64,000 bases of DNA from Rhizobium rhizogenes. Lineage in GTDB: Bacteria > Pseudomonadota > Alphaproteobacteria > Rhizobiales > Rhizobiaceae. Shown one piece after another: positions 34,836 to 44,806 of this stretch. Position numbers and translations under genes: made by a program. The notes beneath the pieces are model-generated. The model saw only the letters and a list, made by a program, of their open reading frames with translations. It did no database searches and was not told the origin of the DNA. The stretch is from assembly GCF_002005205.3 (NCBI RefSeq), contig NZ_CP019702.2, positions 1,554,001-1,618,000 of the forward strand, in the 5' to 3' direction. The stretch's first letter is position 1. Each line of letters begins with the position of its first letter.

Positions 34836-35825
34836 ATGAGCAAAATCGACCTTGATATTTCCAACCTGCCTGACACAACGGTGTCCGTGCGGGAGGTTTT
34901 CGGCATTGATACGGATCTGCGGGTTCCCGCCTATTCCCAGGGCGACGCCTATGTGCCGGACCTCGATCCCGACTATCTTTTCGACCGCGATACGACGCTT
35001 GCGATCCTAGCCGGTTTTGCTCACAACCGACGTGTCATGGTTTCCGGTTTCCACGGTACGGGTAAATCCACTCATATCGAGCAGGTCGCTGCCCGCCTCA
35101 ACTGGCCCTGCGTGCGCGTCAACCTCGACAGCCATGTCAGCCGTATCGACCTCGTCGGCAAGGACGCCATCGTCCTGAAGGACGGCAAGCAGGTCACCGA
35201 ATTCAAGGATGGCATTCTGCCCTGGGCTTACCAGCACAATGTCGCGCTCGTCTTCGACGAATATGACGCCGGCCGTCCGGACGTGATGTTCGTCATCCAG
35301 CGCGTGCTGGAATCCTCCGGCCGCCTGACCCTGCTCGACCAGAGCCGCGTCATCCGTCCCCACCCCGCCTTCCGTATTTTCGCGACCGCCAACACGGTCG
35401 GGCTTGGCGATACGACCGGCCTTTACCATGGCACGCAGCAGATCAACCAGGCGCAGATGGACCGCTGGTCCATCGTTACCACGCTGAACTACCTGCCGCA
35501 TGAGCAGGAAGTGAACATCATCGCCGCCAAGGTGAAGAGCCTCGACAATCCGAAGGGTCGCGAAACCGTTTCCAAGATGGTGCGCGTGGCCGACCTGACC
35601 CGTTCGGCCTTCGTCAACGGCGACCTTTCCACGGTCATGAGCCCGCGTACCGTCATCACCTGGGCGGAAAATGCGGAAATCTTCGGCGATCTCGCCTTTG
35701 CCTTCCGCGTGACCTTCCTCAACAAGTGCGACGAGCTTGAGCGTACCCTGGTGGCCGAGCAGTATCAGCGTGCTTTTGGCGTTGAGCTGAAAGAAAGCGC
35801 CGCGAACATCGTTCTCAGCGCCTGA
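34836..35825 (+). CDS. cobS: Aerobic cobaltochelatase subunit CobS
   Basis: 329 residues from the ATG at 34836. It is an AAA+ ATPase with Walker [16 protein letters not shown] and Walker [17 protein letters not shown], and the typical [19 protein letters not shown] start. With CobT and CobN it inserts cobalt into hydrogenobyrinic acid a,c-diamide in aerobic cobalamin synthesis. cobT follows 105 bases later on the same strand; cobN is not in the window. Confidence 0.95.
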   Translation: MSKIDLDISNLPDTTVSVREVFGIDTDLRVPAYSQGDAYVPDLDPDYLFDRDTTLAILAGFAHNRRVMVSGFHGTGKSTHIEQVAARLNWPCVRVNLDSHVSRIDLVGKDAIVLKDGKQVTEFKDGILPWAYQHNVALVFDEYDAGRPDVMFVIQRVLESSGRLTLLDQSRVIRPHPAFRIFATANTVGLGDTTGLYHGTQQINQAQMDRWSIVTTLNYLPHEQEVNIIAAKVKSLDNPKGRETVSKMVRVADLTRSAFVNGDLSTVMSPRTVITWAENAEIFGDLAFAFRVTFLNKCDELERTLVAEQYQRAFGVELKESAANIVLSA

Positions 35826-35930
35826 TCATCCCCGGTTTTCCGGAGAAGATCACCGATGACTTGAAGACGCCGGTGGCCGCGCATCCTCTGATGGGCGCGC
35901 CGCAGGCGTCGGCAACTGACAGGAAAGACA

Positions 35931-37835
35931 ATGGCAGGGCGCGGCGACAATTCCAGAGCGAAACCGGGTACGGCGGTCGATACGGAGCCGTTGCGTCAGG
36001 CGATTGCCGGATGCGTGCGATCCGTTGCCGGCGATGCCGAGGTGGAGGTCGTCTTCGCCAATGAACGACCGGGTCTTGCCGGCGAGCGCATGCGCCTGCC
36101 GGAAATTTCCAAGAAACCGACCGCTCAGGAAATCGCCATCACCCGTGGTCTCGGCGATTCCATGGCGTTGCGCCTCGCCTGCCATGATGCCGACACCCAT
36201 GCGGTTATGTCGCCCCAGGGTGCCGAGGCGCGGCTGATCTTCGATGCGGTGGAACAGGCGCGCGTGGAATCCATCGGCGCGCTGCGTATGCCGGGCATGG
36301 CCTCCAACATCCATGCCATGAACACGGAAAAATATGCCAAGGCCAACTTCGCCGGCATCAACAACAAGGACGATGCGCCGCTTGCGGAAGCCGTTGCGCT
36401 TCTGGTGCGCGAGAAGCTGACCGGTGAGAAGCCACCGGAAAGCGCCGGCAAGGTTGTCGACCTGTGGCGCGATTTCATCGAGGACAAGGCGGCCGGCGAC
36501 CTCAAGGATCTCTCCAGCGTCATCACCGACCAGAAGGCGTTTTCGCGGCTGGTGCGCAAGATGCTGACCTCCATGCAGATGGCGGAGGATTTCGGCGACG
36601 AGGATAACGAGCCTGAGAGCCAGGAGGCGGAATCCAACGAGGACCAGCCGCGCACCAACGAGACCGAAGAAGAGCAGGTCGAGGAGGAGGCCGGTTCGGA
36701 CGCGACGCCCGCCGATGAAAACGAGGCCTCGCAGGAGGAAATGGAAGAAGGCGAGATGGACGGCGCCGAGATGTCGGACGAGGAAATGTCCGACGATCTC
36801 GACGAGGATTCCGAAACGCCCGGCGAAACCCGCCGTCCCAACAGCCCCTTCGACGATTTTAACGAGAAGGTCGATTACCGTATCTTCACGCAGGAATTCG
36901 ACGAGGAAATCCACGCCGAGGAACTGTGCGACGAGGCCGAGCTCGACCGTCTGCGCGCTTTCCTCGACAAGCAGCTTGCGCATCTTCAGGGTGCCGTCGG
37001 GCGGCTGGCGAACCGGCTGCAGCGCCGCCTGATGGCGCAGCAGAACCGTTCCTGGGATTTCGATCTGGAAGAGGGTTATCTCGATCCGGCCCGCCTGGTC
37101 AGGCTCATCATCGATCCCATGCAGCCGCTTTCCTTCAAGAAGGAACGCGACACCAAGTTCCGCGATACCGTGGTTTCGCTCGTCATCGACAATTCCGGTT
37201 CGATGCGCGGCCGCCCCATTACCGTGGCCGCCACCTGCGCCGACATTCTGGCGCGCACGCTGGAGCGCTCGGGCGTGAAAGTTGAGATTCTCGGCTTCAC
37301 CACCAAGGCGTGGAAGGGCGGGCAATCGCGTGAGCAGTGGCTCGCCAATGGCAAGCCCGCTTCGCCGGGACGCCTCAATGATCTGCGCCACATCATCTAC
37401 AAGTCGGCGGATGCCCCGTGGCGGCGCGCCCGGCGCAATCTCGGCCTGATGATGCGCGAGGGCCTGCTGAAGGAAAATATCGACGGTGAAGCGCTGATGT
37501 GGGCGCATAACCGCCTGATCGGCCGTCCCGAGCAGCGCAAGATCATGATGATGATCTCGGACGGCGCGCCGGTGGACGATTCGACTCTGTCGGTCAATCC
37601 GGGCAACTATCTGGAGCGGCACCTGCGCGCCGTCATCGAGCAGATCGAAACACGGTCGCCGGTGGAACTTCTGGCAATCGGTATCGGTCATGACGTGACG
37701 CGTTATTACCGCCGCGCCGTAACCATCGTCGATGCGGATGAACTGGCCGGTGCGATGACCGAGCAGCTCGCGGCTCTCTTTGAGGATACGAGCAGTGCCT
37801 CCGGTTCGTCCCGCAGGGTCCGCCGTGCCGGATAA
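35931..37835 (+). CDS. cobT: Aerobic cobaltochelatase subunit CobT
   Basis: 634 residues. The middle (about 215-300) is extremely acidic (runs such as [14 protein letters not shown]), which is normal for CobT, and a C-terminal von Willebrand A domain starts near 415 with the MIDAS motif [14 protein letters not shown]. It forms the ring complex with CobS that drives cobalt insertion by CobN. The next gene starts within its last codons. Confidence 0.95.
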   Translation: MAGRGDNSRAKPGTAVDTEPLRQAIAGCVRSVAGDAEVEVVFANERPGLAGERMRLPEISKKPTAQEIAITRGLGDSMALRLACHDADTHAVMSPQGAEARLIFDAVEQARVESIGALRMPGMASNIHAMNTEKYAKANFAGINNKDDAPLAEAVALLVREKLTGEKPPESAGKVVDLWRDFIEDKAAGDLKDLSSVITDQKAFSRLVRKMLTSMQMAEDFGDEDNEPESQEAESNEDQPRTNETEEEQVEEEAGSDATPADENEASQEEMEEGEMDGAEMSDEEMSDDLDEDSETPGETRRPNSPFDDFNEKVDYRIFTQEFDEEIHAEELCDEAELDRLRAFLDKQLAHLQGAVGRLANRLQRRLMAQQNRSWDFDLEEGYLDPARLVRLIIDPMQPLSFKKERDTKFRDTVVSLVIDNSGSMRGRPITVAATCADILARTLERSGVKVEILGFTTKAWKGGQSREQWLANGKPASPGRLNDLRHIIYKSADAPWRRARRNLGLMMREGLLKENIDGEALMWAHNRLIGRPEQRKIMMMISDGAPVDDSTLSVNPGNYLERHLRAVIEQIETRSPVELLAIGIGHDVTRYYRRAVTIVDADELAGAMTEQLAALFEDTSSASGSSRRVRRAG

Positions 37836-38850
37836 GCGGGGCCGGGCTTCCTTTTCCTGCAAGTCTCTCGCTTTGGCGGCCATTCTTGCGGCGGGTTCGC
37901 TTTTTCCGGCTTCCATCGGCGCGTCGACCATCGATGTGCCGGTAAGCGTTCGATTGCTGTCCGGCTTTGAGGTCGGCACCAGCGAAAAACGTTTCGGCAA
38001 GCTGGAATTTGTCGGCGGCATGGTGATGAGCGCGCCGGAAAAGCTGTTCGGGGCGATGTCCTCCATCCGTTTCCGCCCGGACGGGCAGGAATTCGTGGCC
38101 GTTCTGGATACCGGTCACTGGCTGACGGGCCGCATCACCCGTGGTCAATCCGGGGCGCTTGCCGGGCTGGATGAAGTTCGTATTACGCCCATGCTGGATG
38201 CCAGCGGCCGTGAACCGACCCGCAAGATGGAAATGGATGCGGAAGGGCTGGCGTTGCGCGACGGCAAGGTTTTCGTCAGTTACGAGCAACGGCACAGGAT
38301 CGATATCTATCCCGATCCGGGCTTTGCCACCTCCAAGCCGCTCGGGCGCCTGCCGCATCTCATCCCCAACAATGAATTGCGCCACAATGGCGGCATGGAG
38401 GCCCTGGCGGTATCGCCGGCCGATTCGCCGCTTGCCGGTGCGCTGGTCGTGGTGGCCGAAAAAAGCATCGACACGGACGGTAATCTTCTGGCCGCTATAC
38501 TGGAAGGCCCGCTGAAAGGCGCATTCGCCGTCACCCATCATCCGTCATTCGATGTGACGGACGGTGCCTTTCTTCCCAATGGCGATCTGCTGCTTCTGGA
38601 GCGGCGTTTCAATTTCGCCGAAGGTGTGGGCATGCGTATTCGCCGCATCCACGGGGGCGATATCCAGCCGGGGGCGGTCGTGGATGGCGAAATCCTCATG
38701 GAAGCCGGCATGGCCTACCAGATCGATAATATGGAAGGCATGGATGTGGTGAAGGGGCCGGATGGCTCCACGCGCCTCATCATCGTTTCCGATGACAATC
38801 ACTCGTTCCTCCAGCGCAACCTGATGCTGGAATTCAAGCTGGTGGAATGA
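37795..38850 (+). CDS. Secreted esterase-like phytase family protein
   Basis: From the GTG at 37795 (GAGG nine bases upstream) the product has 351 residues with an export signal (about 22-45, [20 protein letters not shown]). The body is a beta-propeller of the phytase-like esterase type (PF13449): [66 protein letters not shown] and [10 protein letters not shown]. The substrate is unknown. Its start lies inside cobT in another frame, an overlap of 41 bases; alternative starts are TTG 37780 and GTG 37825. Confidence 0.8.
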   Translation: MPPVRPAGSAVPDKRGRASFSCKSLALAAILAAGSLFPASIGASTIDVPVSVRLLSGFEVGTSEKRFGKLEFVGGMVMSAPEKLFGAMSSIRFRPDGQEFVAVLDTGHWLTGRITRGQSGALAGLDEVRITPMLDASGREPTRKMEMDAEGLALRDGKVFVSYEQRHRIDIYPDPGFATSKPLGRLPHLIPNNELRHNGGMEALAVSPADSPLAGALVVVAEKSIDTDGNLLAAILEGPLKGAFAVTHHPSFDVTDGAFLPNGDLLLLERRFNFAEGVGMRIRRIHGGDIQPGAVVDGEILMEAGMAYQIDNMEGMDVVKGPDGSTRLIIVSDDNHSFLQRNLMLEFKLVE

Positions 38851-38854
38851 AATA

Positions 38855-39190
38855 TCAGGCCTGCTCCTGTGCCGCCTTGTAGGCAGCCATCAGATCCTCG
38901 ACGGGAATGCCGTCGATCTTCATGCCGGTCATTCTGCATCCTGTTATCTGCGCGCCCGACAGGTTGGAGTTGCTCAGTTTCAGACCGGAAAAATTGACGT
39001 CATCGATCGACCAGCCGGACATGTTGCTGTCCGTGAACGACGCGCCGGAAAAGTTGATGTCGTTGAAGCGTGTGCCGGCCAGATTGACATTGTTGAAGAC
39101 CGTTCCCGACAGATTGACGTCATCGAAGCTGGAGCCCGAAAGCGTGGCGCTGGTGGCATCCACAATGTCGATGACGTCCTTGATCTGCAT
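38855..39190 (-). CDS. Pentapeptide-repeat protein
   Basis: 111 residues with at least ten tandem A/N-[L/F]-x-x-[S/D]-type pentapeptides from about residue 12 to 95 (LSGSSFDDVNLSGTVFNNVN, then LAGTRFNDINFSGASF). Such repeats fold into a right-handed quadrilateral beta-helix. Known examples include DNA-gyrase mimics, but short ones like this mostly have no assigned role. No signal peptide. It converges with the esterase-like gene with four bases between stops. Confidence 0.85.
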   Translation of the reverse strand: MQIKDVIDIVDATSATLSGSSFDDVNLSGTVFNNVNLAGTRFNDINFSGASFTDSNMSGWSIDDVNFSGLKLSNSNLSGAQITGCRMTGMKIDGIPVEDLMAAYKAAQEQA

Positions 39191-39300
39191 GTCGTCCTGC
39201 CCCGCGCTGTGCCACGGACGGCAGACTGCAACGCCGCCGGCTGGTTGGCAAGCGTGATTTGATCCACGTTTGCCCGCCGCAAATATGACTGGCGATATTC

Positions 39301-39939
39301 TCAGCCCGATTTGACGGCGCCCGGCATCGGCTTCAGCGTGCTCATCAGCGCGCCGTAAGGCAGCAGCATGACGAGGCCGACGAGAACCTTCACCGAGAGA
39401 TCACCCAGCGCCCAGGAAATCCACCGGGGTGCTTCCAGGGCAAAGACACCGAGAATGGGAGCGTTTTCGATGGCGAAGGCATCGTTGGGGCCGACAAAGG
39501 AGAAGCTTGCGGCAAAGGCGATGGAGAAGAACAGTGCGGTATCCAGCACCGAACCCAGCATCGAGCCGGCAAGCGGCGCATGCCACCAGCGCTGGCGGCG
39601 CAGGCGGTTGAAAACGGAAATATCGAGCAGCTGGCCGATCAGGTAGGCGGTGCCGGAGGCGACCGCGATGCGCGGGATCGATGTCCAGAAGGACAGAGTG
39701 ACCCCGACGACGAAGCCGGCAAGCACGACGCGGCGCGCGATGGAGGGGCCGAACTGGCGGTTGGTCAGGTCGGTGACGAGGAAGGCGATCGGATAGGTGA
39801 AGGCGCCCCAGGTCAGAAGGTCGCCGAGATTGACGCCGAGCAACGATCCGGAAAGCGGATATTGCACCAGAATATTGGAGGCGACGACCACCAGAGTCAT
39901 CAGGAGAACGTAGATCAGCGTAAAGCGCAGATAGGGCAT
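39301..39939 (-). CDS. Queuosine precursor transporter (YhhQ/VUT family)
   Basis: 212 residues from the ATG at 39939, with AGGA upstream; the frame extends to 40056 but that part overlaps a terminator. Six or so membrane helices are visible, and family segments include WGAFTYPIAFLVTDLTNRQFG, TAYLIGQLLDISVFNRLRR and LDTALFFSIAFAA. YhhQ imports preQ0/preQ1, precursors of the modified tRNA base queuosine. I looked for a preQ1 riboswitch in the ~95 bases upstream and found none convincing. Confidence 0.9.
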   Translation of the reverse strand: MPYLRFTLIYVLLMTLVVVASNILVQYPLSGSLLGVNLGDLLTWGAFTYPIAFLVTDLTNRQFGPSIARRVVLAGFVVGVTLSFWTSIPRIAVASGTAYLIGQLLDISVFNRLRRQRWWHAPLAGSMLGSVLDTALFFSIAFAASFSFVGPNDAFAIENAPILGVFALEAPRWISWALGDLSVKVLVGLVMLLPYGALMSTLKPMPGAVKSG

Positions 39940-40032
39940 TTTTTTATCCTGGGTGATGCCACCAGTTGGAGCCAAACATCGGGCCGAAACATTTTCGGAA
40001 ACTCCGACGCAATTAAAATCTGAAACAAACAA

Positions 40033-40065
40033 AAGGCTTGAGCGGCAAAAAGCCATTCAAGCCTT
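40033..40065 (-). terminator. rpmB terminator
   Basis: Perfect 9-bp arms AAGGCTTGA (40033-40041) and TCAAGCCTT (40057-40065) with an inner GGC/GCC pair; on the minus strand the hairpin is followed by TTGTTTGTTT. It begins 30 bases after the rpmB stop, the expected place for an intrinsic terminator. Confidence 0.8.
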
Positions 40066-40094
40066 CTGAATATCAGATGATGTCGAAACCGCTA

Positions 40095-40385
40095 TTAAGC
40101 AGCTTCGGCCGTCTTCTTGGCGATCTGGCGGCGCAGGAGACGAGCGCGCATGCTCAGTTCATTTTCGCCGGACTTCAGAAGGAAGGCATCGAGGCCGCCA
40201 CGGTGTTCAACGGAGCGCAGAGCAGCTGCGGAAACACGCAGGCGGAAACGCTGGCCGAGAGCATCGGAGATCAACGTGACCTGGCAGAGGTTCGGAAGGA
40301 ACCGGCGCTTGGTCTTGTTGTTGGCGTGGCTGACGTTGTTGCCCGTCTGGACGCCCTTGCCGGTCAATTCGCATACACGGGACAT
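40095..40385 (-). CDS. rpmB: 50S ribosomal protein L28
   Basis: 96 residues beginning [20 protein letters not shown], then [15 protein letters not shown], the conserved L28 start. The alphaproteobacterial C-terminal extension ([19 protein letters not shown]) is present. It is a single gene with its own terminator and a 252-base region upstream shared with the divergent DUF3108 gene. Confidence 0.97.
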   Translation of the reverse strand: MSRVCELTGKGVQTGNNVSHANNKTKRRFLPNLCQVTLISDALGQRFRLRVSAAALRSVEHRGGLDAFLLKSGENELSMRARLLRRQIAKKTAEAA

Positions 40386-40637
40386 GGGTACACCTATTTC
40401 GTTTCGTCTGTTTCACCACTGGCTCGCCACCGGCAAAACCGGGGTGGCAATCCAACTGGCCATGATTGGAAAGTTGCGGTTCTATAGTCAGACGAGACTT
40501 AACAGTCAAGCCGCTCGCGATCAAATGAAAGGAAATTCCGGCGTTTTCAACCGTCGTCCGCTTTTTTATTGCCACAAGTCAGCGTATATGATCGCCCGAT
40601 AAGGCCGCTTCCGCGCCTCTTTTAAGGTGATATCGAA

Positions 40638-41411
40638 ATGATTGCCAGAGGAAAAAGCATTTTCGTGGCCGCGACAATGGCGTTAGCGGGCGTCTCCCCC
40701 TCGCTCGCCGCCGAAGCGCGCCACACAAGCGAATACAGCATCAATCTCGGCATTTTGCCGATTGCCAGGGCCAGTTTTTCGACTCGCATGGATGGGCCGA
40801 ATTATTCGATCTCCGGTTCCTTCAGCGCCGCCGGCCTTGCCAGCATCCTCAAGGATATTTCCGGAAAGACGACCGTTTCCGGCGCCAAGCGCGGCCACCG
40901 GCTGCAGGCCAACGAATATTCGCTGGTCTACAAGGATGGCAAGCGGGTGCGCACCTATGACGTTGTCTATCGCAACGGCAATGTCACATCGACGACGGTG
41001 AAGCCTGAGCCGAAAGCCCGGCCGGATAACTGGGTGGATGTGAAGGACCGCGATCTGCGCTCGGTTCTCGATCCGATTTCCGGCCTCATCATTCCCTCGG
41101 GCGGCCGCATCTGCCCGACTCGCCTGCCGATCTATGACGGCGAATCGCGACTCGATCTGGTTTTGAGCTCCAGCGGCACCAAGCCGTTCAAGACCAACGG
41201 TTTCAGCGGCGATGCCGTGGTCTGCAAGGCGCGGTATGTGCCGAAGTCGGGTTACCGGCAGGGGCGCAAGGATATCGAATATCTGAAATCCATCTCGATG
41301 GAGATCTGGTTCGCCAAATCCAACAATATGGATGTCTATGCGCCTGTTTATGCGATCATTCCGACGCGGGTAGGGCAGGTCTATATCACCGCCACGAAAT
41401 ACGGCGGCTGA
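40638..41411 (+). CDS. DUF3108 domain secreted protein
   Basis: 257 residues with a signal peptide (about 1-25, ending PSLAAEA). The remainder is beta-rich with the DUF3108 pattern: YSINLGILPIARASFSTRMD, the LASILKDISGKT segment, RSVLDPISGLII and SMEIWFAKSNNMDVYAPVYA. DUF3108 proteins are periplasmic and resemble lipid- or lipoprotein-handling beta-barrels in form; function is unknown. Confidence 0.88.
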   Translation: MIARGKSIFVAATMALAGVSPSLAAEARHTSEYSINLGILPIARASFSTRMDGPNYSISGSFSAAGLASILKDISGKTTVSGAKRGHRLQANEYSLVYKDGKRVRTYDVVYRNGNVTSTTVKPEPKARPDNWVDVKDRDLRSVLDPISGLIIPSGGRICPTRLPIYDGESRLDLVLSSSGTKPFKTNGFSGDAVVCKARYVPKSGYRQGRKDIEYLKSISMEIWFAKSNNMDVYAPVYAIIPTRVGQVYITATKYGG

Positions 41412-41456
41412 CCGAGATCGATAGCAGGGCAAGTGACGTTCGGCGATGCTGCTGGG

Positions 41457-41483
41457 TTTCTTCTCCCCGCCGGGGAGAAGAAA
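41457..41483. repeat. Dispersed palindrome, copy 3
   Basis: Perfect 13-bp arms (TTTCTTCTCCCCG and its complement) separated by one C, between the convergent DUF3108 and cupin genes. AAA follows on one strand and TTT on the other, so it may act as a bidirectional terminator. Confidence 0.75.
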
Positions 41484-41523
41484 CAAGTGGTATCCGCTCA
41501 CTCCACCGATATAACTCAGGCAA

Positions 41524-41964
41524 TTACGGCGCATCACCCGGCGACCAGCCGGGCTCTGCCATAACGAAGCTCGAAAAGGCAAAGCCCGGCGAGACGGTGC
41601 AGCCGACAAGGGTGAAATCGCCAAGGCTTTCGGCCGATTGCCAGCAATTGGCGGGAACGATGACCTGTGGGCGCTCGCCCTCAAGAATGGCGGGGCCGAG
41701 CGTGAAGGTCTGCACCTCCCGGCCGTCCTGCGAAAGATGCAGCGCGATGGGCGCGCCGGCATAATAGTGCCAGACCTCCACCGCGTCGGTGACCCGGTGC
41801 CAGTGCGAGCGGTCGCCCTTTTCCAGAAGATAATAGATCGCCGTTGAATGACCGCGCTCGCCGCCTGCCCTGTCGCGGAACGTCTGGTGGTAAAAACCGC
41901 CCTCGGGATGCGGCTCCAGCCCCAGTTCGCGAATGATCGCCTGCGCCGATATATCCGCTCCCAT
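41524..41964 (-). CDS. Cupin protein, DUF985 family
   Basis: 146 residues with the DUF985 cupin pattern: LGLEPHPEGGFYHQTFRD, STAIYYLLEKGDRSHWHRV, EVWHYYAGAPIALHL and VIVPANCWQSAESLGDFTLVGCTVSPGFAF. The HWH and Glu-x-His residues are positioned to bind a metal. Its role is unknown. The ATG shares one base with the gloB stop, so the two are translated together. Confidence 0.88.
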   Translation of the reverse strand: MGADISAQAIIRELGLEPHPEGGFYHQTFRDRAGGERGHSTAIYYLLEKGDRSHWHRVTDAVEVWHYYAGAPIALHLSQDGREVQTFTLGPAILEGERPQVIVPANCWQSAESLGDFTLVGCTVSPGFAFSSFVMAEPGWSPGDAP

Positions 41965-42734
41965 CAGAAATTGTCCTTGCGTGTGCGGATTTCCGCGAAG
42001 ACATCAGCATCGGTGGCACTTTCAAGGCCAAGATATTTGCGAATACCGGCATCGGCCACCCGCATATAGGGATTGGTCTGTTTTTCGAGCCCGATGGTGG
42101 TGGGAATGGTGAATTCATTCGCCTGCCGCGCTTTCTCTATGTGGGCCGCGCGCTCGCTCAGCACAGCGTTCTCCGGGTCGACGGTCAGCGCAAAACGGGC
42201 ATTCGTCAGTGTATATTCATGGCCGAAATAAACCTTGGTCTCATCCGGCAGGGCCATGAGTTTCTGGAAGGAATGCCACATATCCGCCGCCGGGCGTTCG
42301 AAAAGACGGCCGCAGCCCATGGCAAACAGCGTATCGGCGGCAAACAGCAGGCCGTCATCGGGCAGATAATAACAGATATGCCCCGCCGTATGGCCGGGTG
42401 TGGCAATGATCTGAACGCGGCGCCCGGCGAATTCGAACTCGTCGCCATCGGCCTGCGAACGGTCAAGGCCCGGTATGGCAACCGCCTCGTCATAGGGGCC
42501 GTGCACCTCGCAGCGGAACTTGTCCTTCAGCGCCAGATTGGCTTCCACATGGTCCTGATGGTGGTGGGTGGTGAAGATATGGGTGAGCTTCCAGCCGTGG
42601 CCGTCGAGAGCGTGCAGGATCGGCCCTTCTTCCGGCGCGTCGATGGCGGCTGTCGCCCCGCTTTCGGGATCGTGCAGGAGCACCCCGAAATTGTCGCTAC
42701 GGCAAAGAAAGACGTCTATTTCCAAAGGTTTCAT
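41964..42734 (-). CDS. gloB: Hydroxyacylglutathione hydrolase (glyoxalase II)
   Basis: 256 residues from the ATG at 42734. The metallo-beta-lactamase fold shows [16 protein letters not shown] (THxHxDH with an extra His), [26 protein letters not shown] and the C-terminal [14 protein letters not shown]. It hydrolyses S-lactoylglutathione to lactate and glutathione, completing methylglyoxal detoxification. The upstream gene for an SAM-dependent methyltransferase is divergent. Confidence 0.95.
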   Translation of the reverse strand: MKPLEIDVFLCRSDNFGVLLHDPESGATAAIDAPEEGPILHALDGHGWKLTHIFTTHHHQDHVEANLALKDKFRCEVHGPYDEAVAIPGLDRSQADGDEFEFAGRRVQIIATPGHTAGHICYYLPDDGLLFAADTLFAMGCGRLFERPAADMWHSFQKLMALPDETKVYFGHEYTLTNARFALTVDPENAVLSERAAHIEKARQANEFTIPTTIGLEKQTNPYMRVADAGIRKYLGLESATDADVFAEIRTRKDNF

Positions 42735-42853
42735 CGTATCCTCTCCGTTTGCCGGCCAAAACCGGCGCATTCACCCGCCTGACTTTCCCAACTGATTTCC
42801 AATGTAGGGGCAGACGCCTTGAAGTCCAACCGCCTGATGCTACATTCTCGACC

Positions 42854-43615
42854 ATGAATACCGATATCGTCGATCTGCGCGAATTCTATCATTCCCCGCT
42901 TGGCCGCTCCGCCGAGCAGGCGATTACCATGGCGCTGTCGACGCTGTGGCCGCCCTTGCCGGAAGAGCGGCTGGTTGGTCTCGGTTATGCCGTGCCGTTT
43001 CTGGAGCGGTTCCGCCGCGATACGGAGCGAACCTTCGCCTTCATGCCGGCGGGGCAGGGGGCGGTGAACTGGCCGGCGGGCGAATTTTCCTCCACCGCGC
43101 TGGTGTTCGATGAGGAATTGCCGCTGCCCGATTCGTCGATAGACCGGGTCCTCATGGTGCATGCGCTGGAATTTGCCGAAAATCCGCGTGAGAGTTTAAA
43201 GGAACTGTGGCGGGTGCTGGCGCCGGGCGGGCGTCTGGTCATCGTGGTGCCGAACCGGCGCGGCGTGTGGGCGCGCATGGAACACACGCCCTTCGGCTCC
43301 GGCCGCCCCTATTCACGCGGGCAGCTGACGGCGCTTTTGCGCGAAACCAATTTCACGCCGGGCGCCACCGCCGAGGCGCTGTTTTTCCCGCCCACCACAA
43401 GCCGGCCGGTGCTGAAGTTCCGCCGTTATCTCGAACATACCGGCCGTCGCCTCTGGCCGCTGTTTTCCGGCGTCATCGTGGTGGAAGCCCAGAAACGTCT
43501 CTATCAGGGATTGCCCGTCACACAGCGCGCCTCGCGCCGGGTGTTCGTGCCCGTGCTTGCGCCACAGGGGGTGCCCACCACCCGCGCTGCCGCAAGGCAG
43601 GGAAAGCCGCGCTGA
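42854..43615 (+). CDS. Class I SAM-dependent methyltransferase
   Basis: 253 residues from the ATG at 42854; upstream extension lacks homologous text. Methyltransf_11-type features are a D-R-V-L-M-V motif followed by HALEFAENPRESLKELWRVL and APGGRLVIVVPNR. The glycine-rich motif I is weak (LVGLGYAVPFLERFR), as often in this rhizobial family beside gloB. The C-terminal ~90 residues are basic. Substrate unknown. It lies 84 bases upstream of hisC. Confidence 0.85.
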   Translation: MNTDIVDLREFYHSPLGRSAEQAITMALSTLWPPLPEERLVGLGYAVPFLERFRRDTERTFAFMPAGQGAVNWPAGEFSSTALVFDEELPLPDSSIDRVLMVHALEFAENPRESLKELWRVLAPGGRLVIVVPNRRGVWARMEHTPFGSGRPYSRGQLTALLRETNFTPGATAEALFFPPTTSRPVLKFRRYLEHTGRRLWPLFSGVIVVEAQKRLYQGLPVTQRASRRVFVPVLAPQGVPTTRAAARQGKPR

Positions 43616-43699
43616 CCCTCGACAAAGCGCCCATTCCGGTCTAATGCCTCCGGCATTGCTTTTGCCGGGTTCTCCGGCGCTTTTCCAAAGGTCGATCAA

Positions 43700-44806
43700 A
43701 TGAGTGCAGAGCTTAGCCAACCTGTTCCGCGTCCGGGTATTCTGGATATCGCCGCTTATGTTCCGGGCAAGGAACATGTGGACGGCGTTGCGAAGGTTTA
43801 TAAGCTCTCCTCCAACGAGACGCCGCTTGGGCCGAGCCCGAAGGCGATAGAGGCTTTCAGCACGGTTGCCAGCCATCTGGAAATCTATCCGGACGGTCAG
43901 GCCATTGCGCTGCGTCAGGCGATTGCCGACGTGCACGGTCTCAACATCGCGAATATCCTGTGCGGCAACGGTTCGGACGAGCTTCTCGGTCTGCTTTGCC
44001 ACGTCTATCTGGGCGCCGGCGATGAGGCGATCATCACCGAACACGGTTTCCTCGTCTACAAGATCCAGATCATGGGCGCGGGCGCGACCCCGGTGACGGT
44101 GAAGGAAAAGGATTGCGCGGTGGATGTGGATGCGATCCTCGCCGCCGTGACACCGAAGACCAAGATGGTTTTTGTCGCCAATCCCGGCAATCCCACCGGC
44201 ACCTATGTTCCGGTCGCGGAAATCCGCCGCCTGCAGGCCGGGCTGCCGAAACATGTCGTGCTGGTGCTGGATGCGGCCTATGCCGAATATGTGCGCAAGA
44301 ACGACTATGAGGCCGGTCTCGAGCTGGTCTCCGGCAACCGCAACGTGGTGATGACCCGCACCTTCTCCAAGGTTTATGGTCTGGCGGCCCTGCGCGTCGG
44401 CTGGATGTATGGTCCTGCCGCTGTCATCGATGCACTGAACCGCGTGCGCGGCCCGTTCAACATGAGCGCGCCGGCTATCGCGGCGGGTGCTGCGGCAATC
44501 CGCGATCAGGCCTTCGTAGAGAAGGCCGTGGCGCATAACACGCTGTGGATGGAAAAGCTGGTCACGAGCTTTACCGGCCTCGGCCTCACCGTCACGCCTT
44601 CGGTCACCAACTTCATCCTCATCCATTTCCCGGATCAGGACGGCAAGCGTGCGGCGGATGCGGATGAGTTCCTGAGCCGCCGTGGCTACATCCTGCGTGC
44701 GGTGCGCGGTTACGGCTTCCCGAATGCGCTGAGAATGACCGTTGGCTCCGAAGAGGCCAATCTCGGCGTCATCGCGGCCCTTACCGAGTTCATGGGGCAG
44801 GCGTGA
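43700..44806 (+). CDS. hisC: Histidinol-phosphate aminotransferase
   Basis: 368 residues. Class II-like fold-type I PLP enzyme: [19 protein letters not shown], the [10 protein letters not shown] segment, [11 protein letters not shown], the PLP lysine in [18 protein letters not shown] and the carboxylate-binding [11 protein letters not shown]. It transaminates imidazole-acetol phosphate and, in many alphaproteobacteria, also aromatic keto acids. The following tyrC gene shares one base with its stop, which suggests this copy may act in tyrosine/phenylalanine synthesis. Confidence 0.93.
   Translation: MSAELSQPVPRPGILDIAAYVPGKEHVDGVAKVYKLSSNETPLGPSPKAIEAFSTVASHLEIYPDGQAIALRQAIADVHGLNIANILCGNGSDELLGLLCHVYLGAGDEAIITEHGFLVYKIQIMGAGATPVTVKEKDCAVDVDAILAAVTPKTKMVFVANPGNPTGTYVPVAEIRRLQAGLPKHVVLVLDAAYAEYVRKNDYEAGLELVSGNRNVVMTRTFSKVYGLAALRVGWMYGPAAVIDALNRVRGPFNMSAPAIAAGAAAIRDQAFVEKAVAHNTLWMEKLVTSFTGLGLTVTPSVTNFILIHFPDQDGKRAADADEFLSRRGYILRAVRGYGFPNALRMTVGSEEANLGVIAALTEFMGQA

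Noticed and set aside
35850..38066. 738-residue minus-strand frame
   Set aside because: Antisense to cobT, whose VWA and acidic domains are unmistakable.
39940..40032. Possible preQ1 riboswitch ahead of the YhhQ gene
   Set aside because: No preQ1-I type core or downstream A-rich pseudoknot tail fits; the stretch mostly joins the rpmB terminator to the ribosome site.
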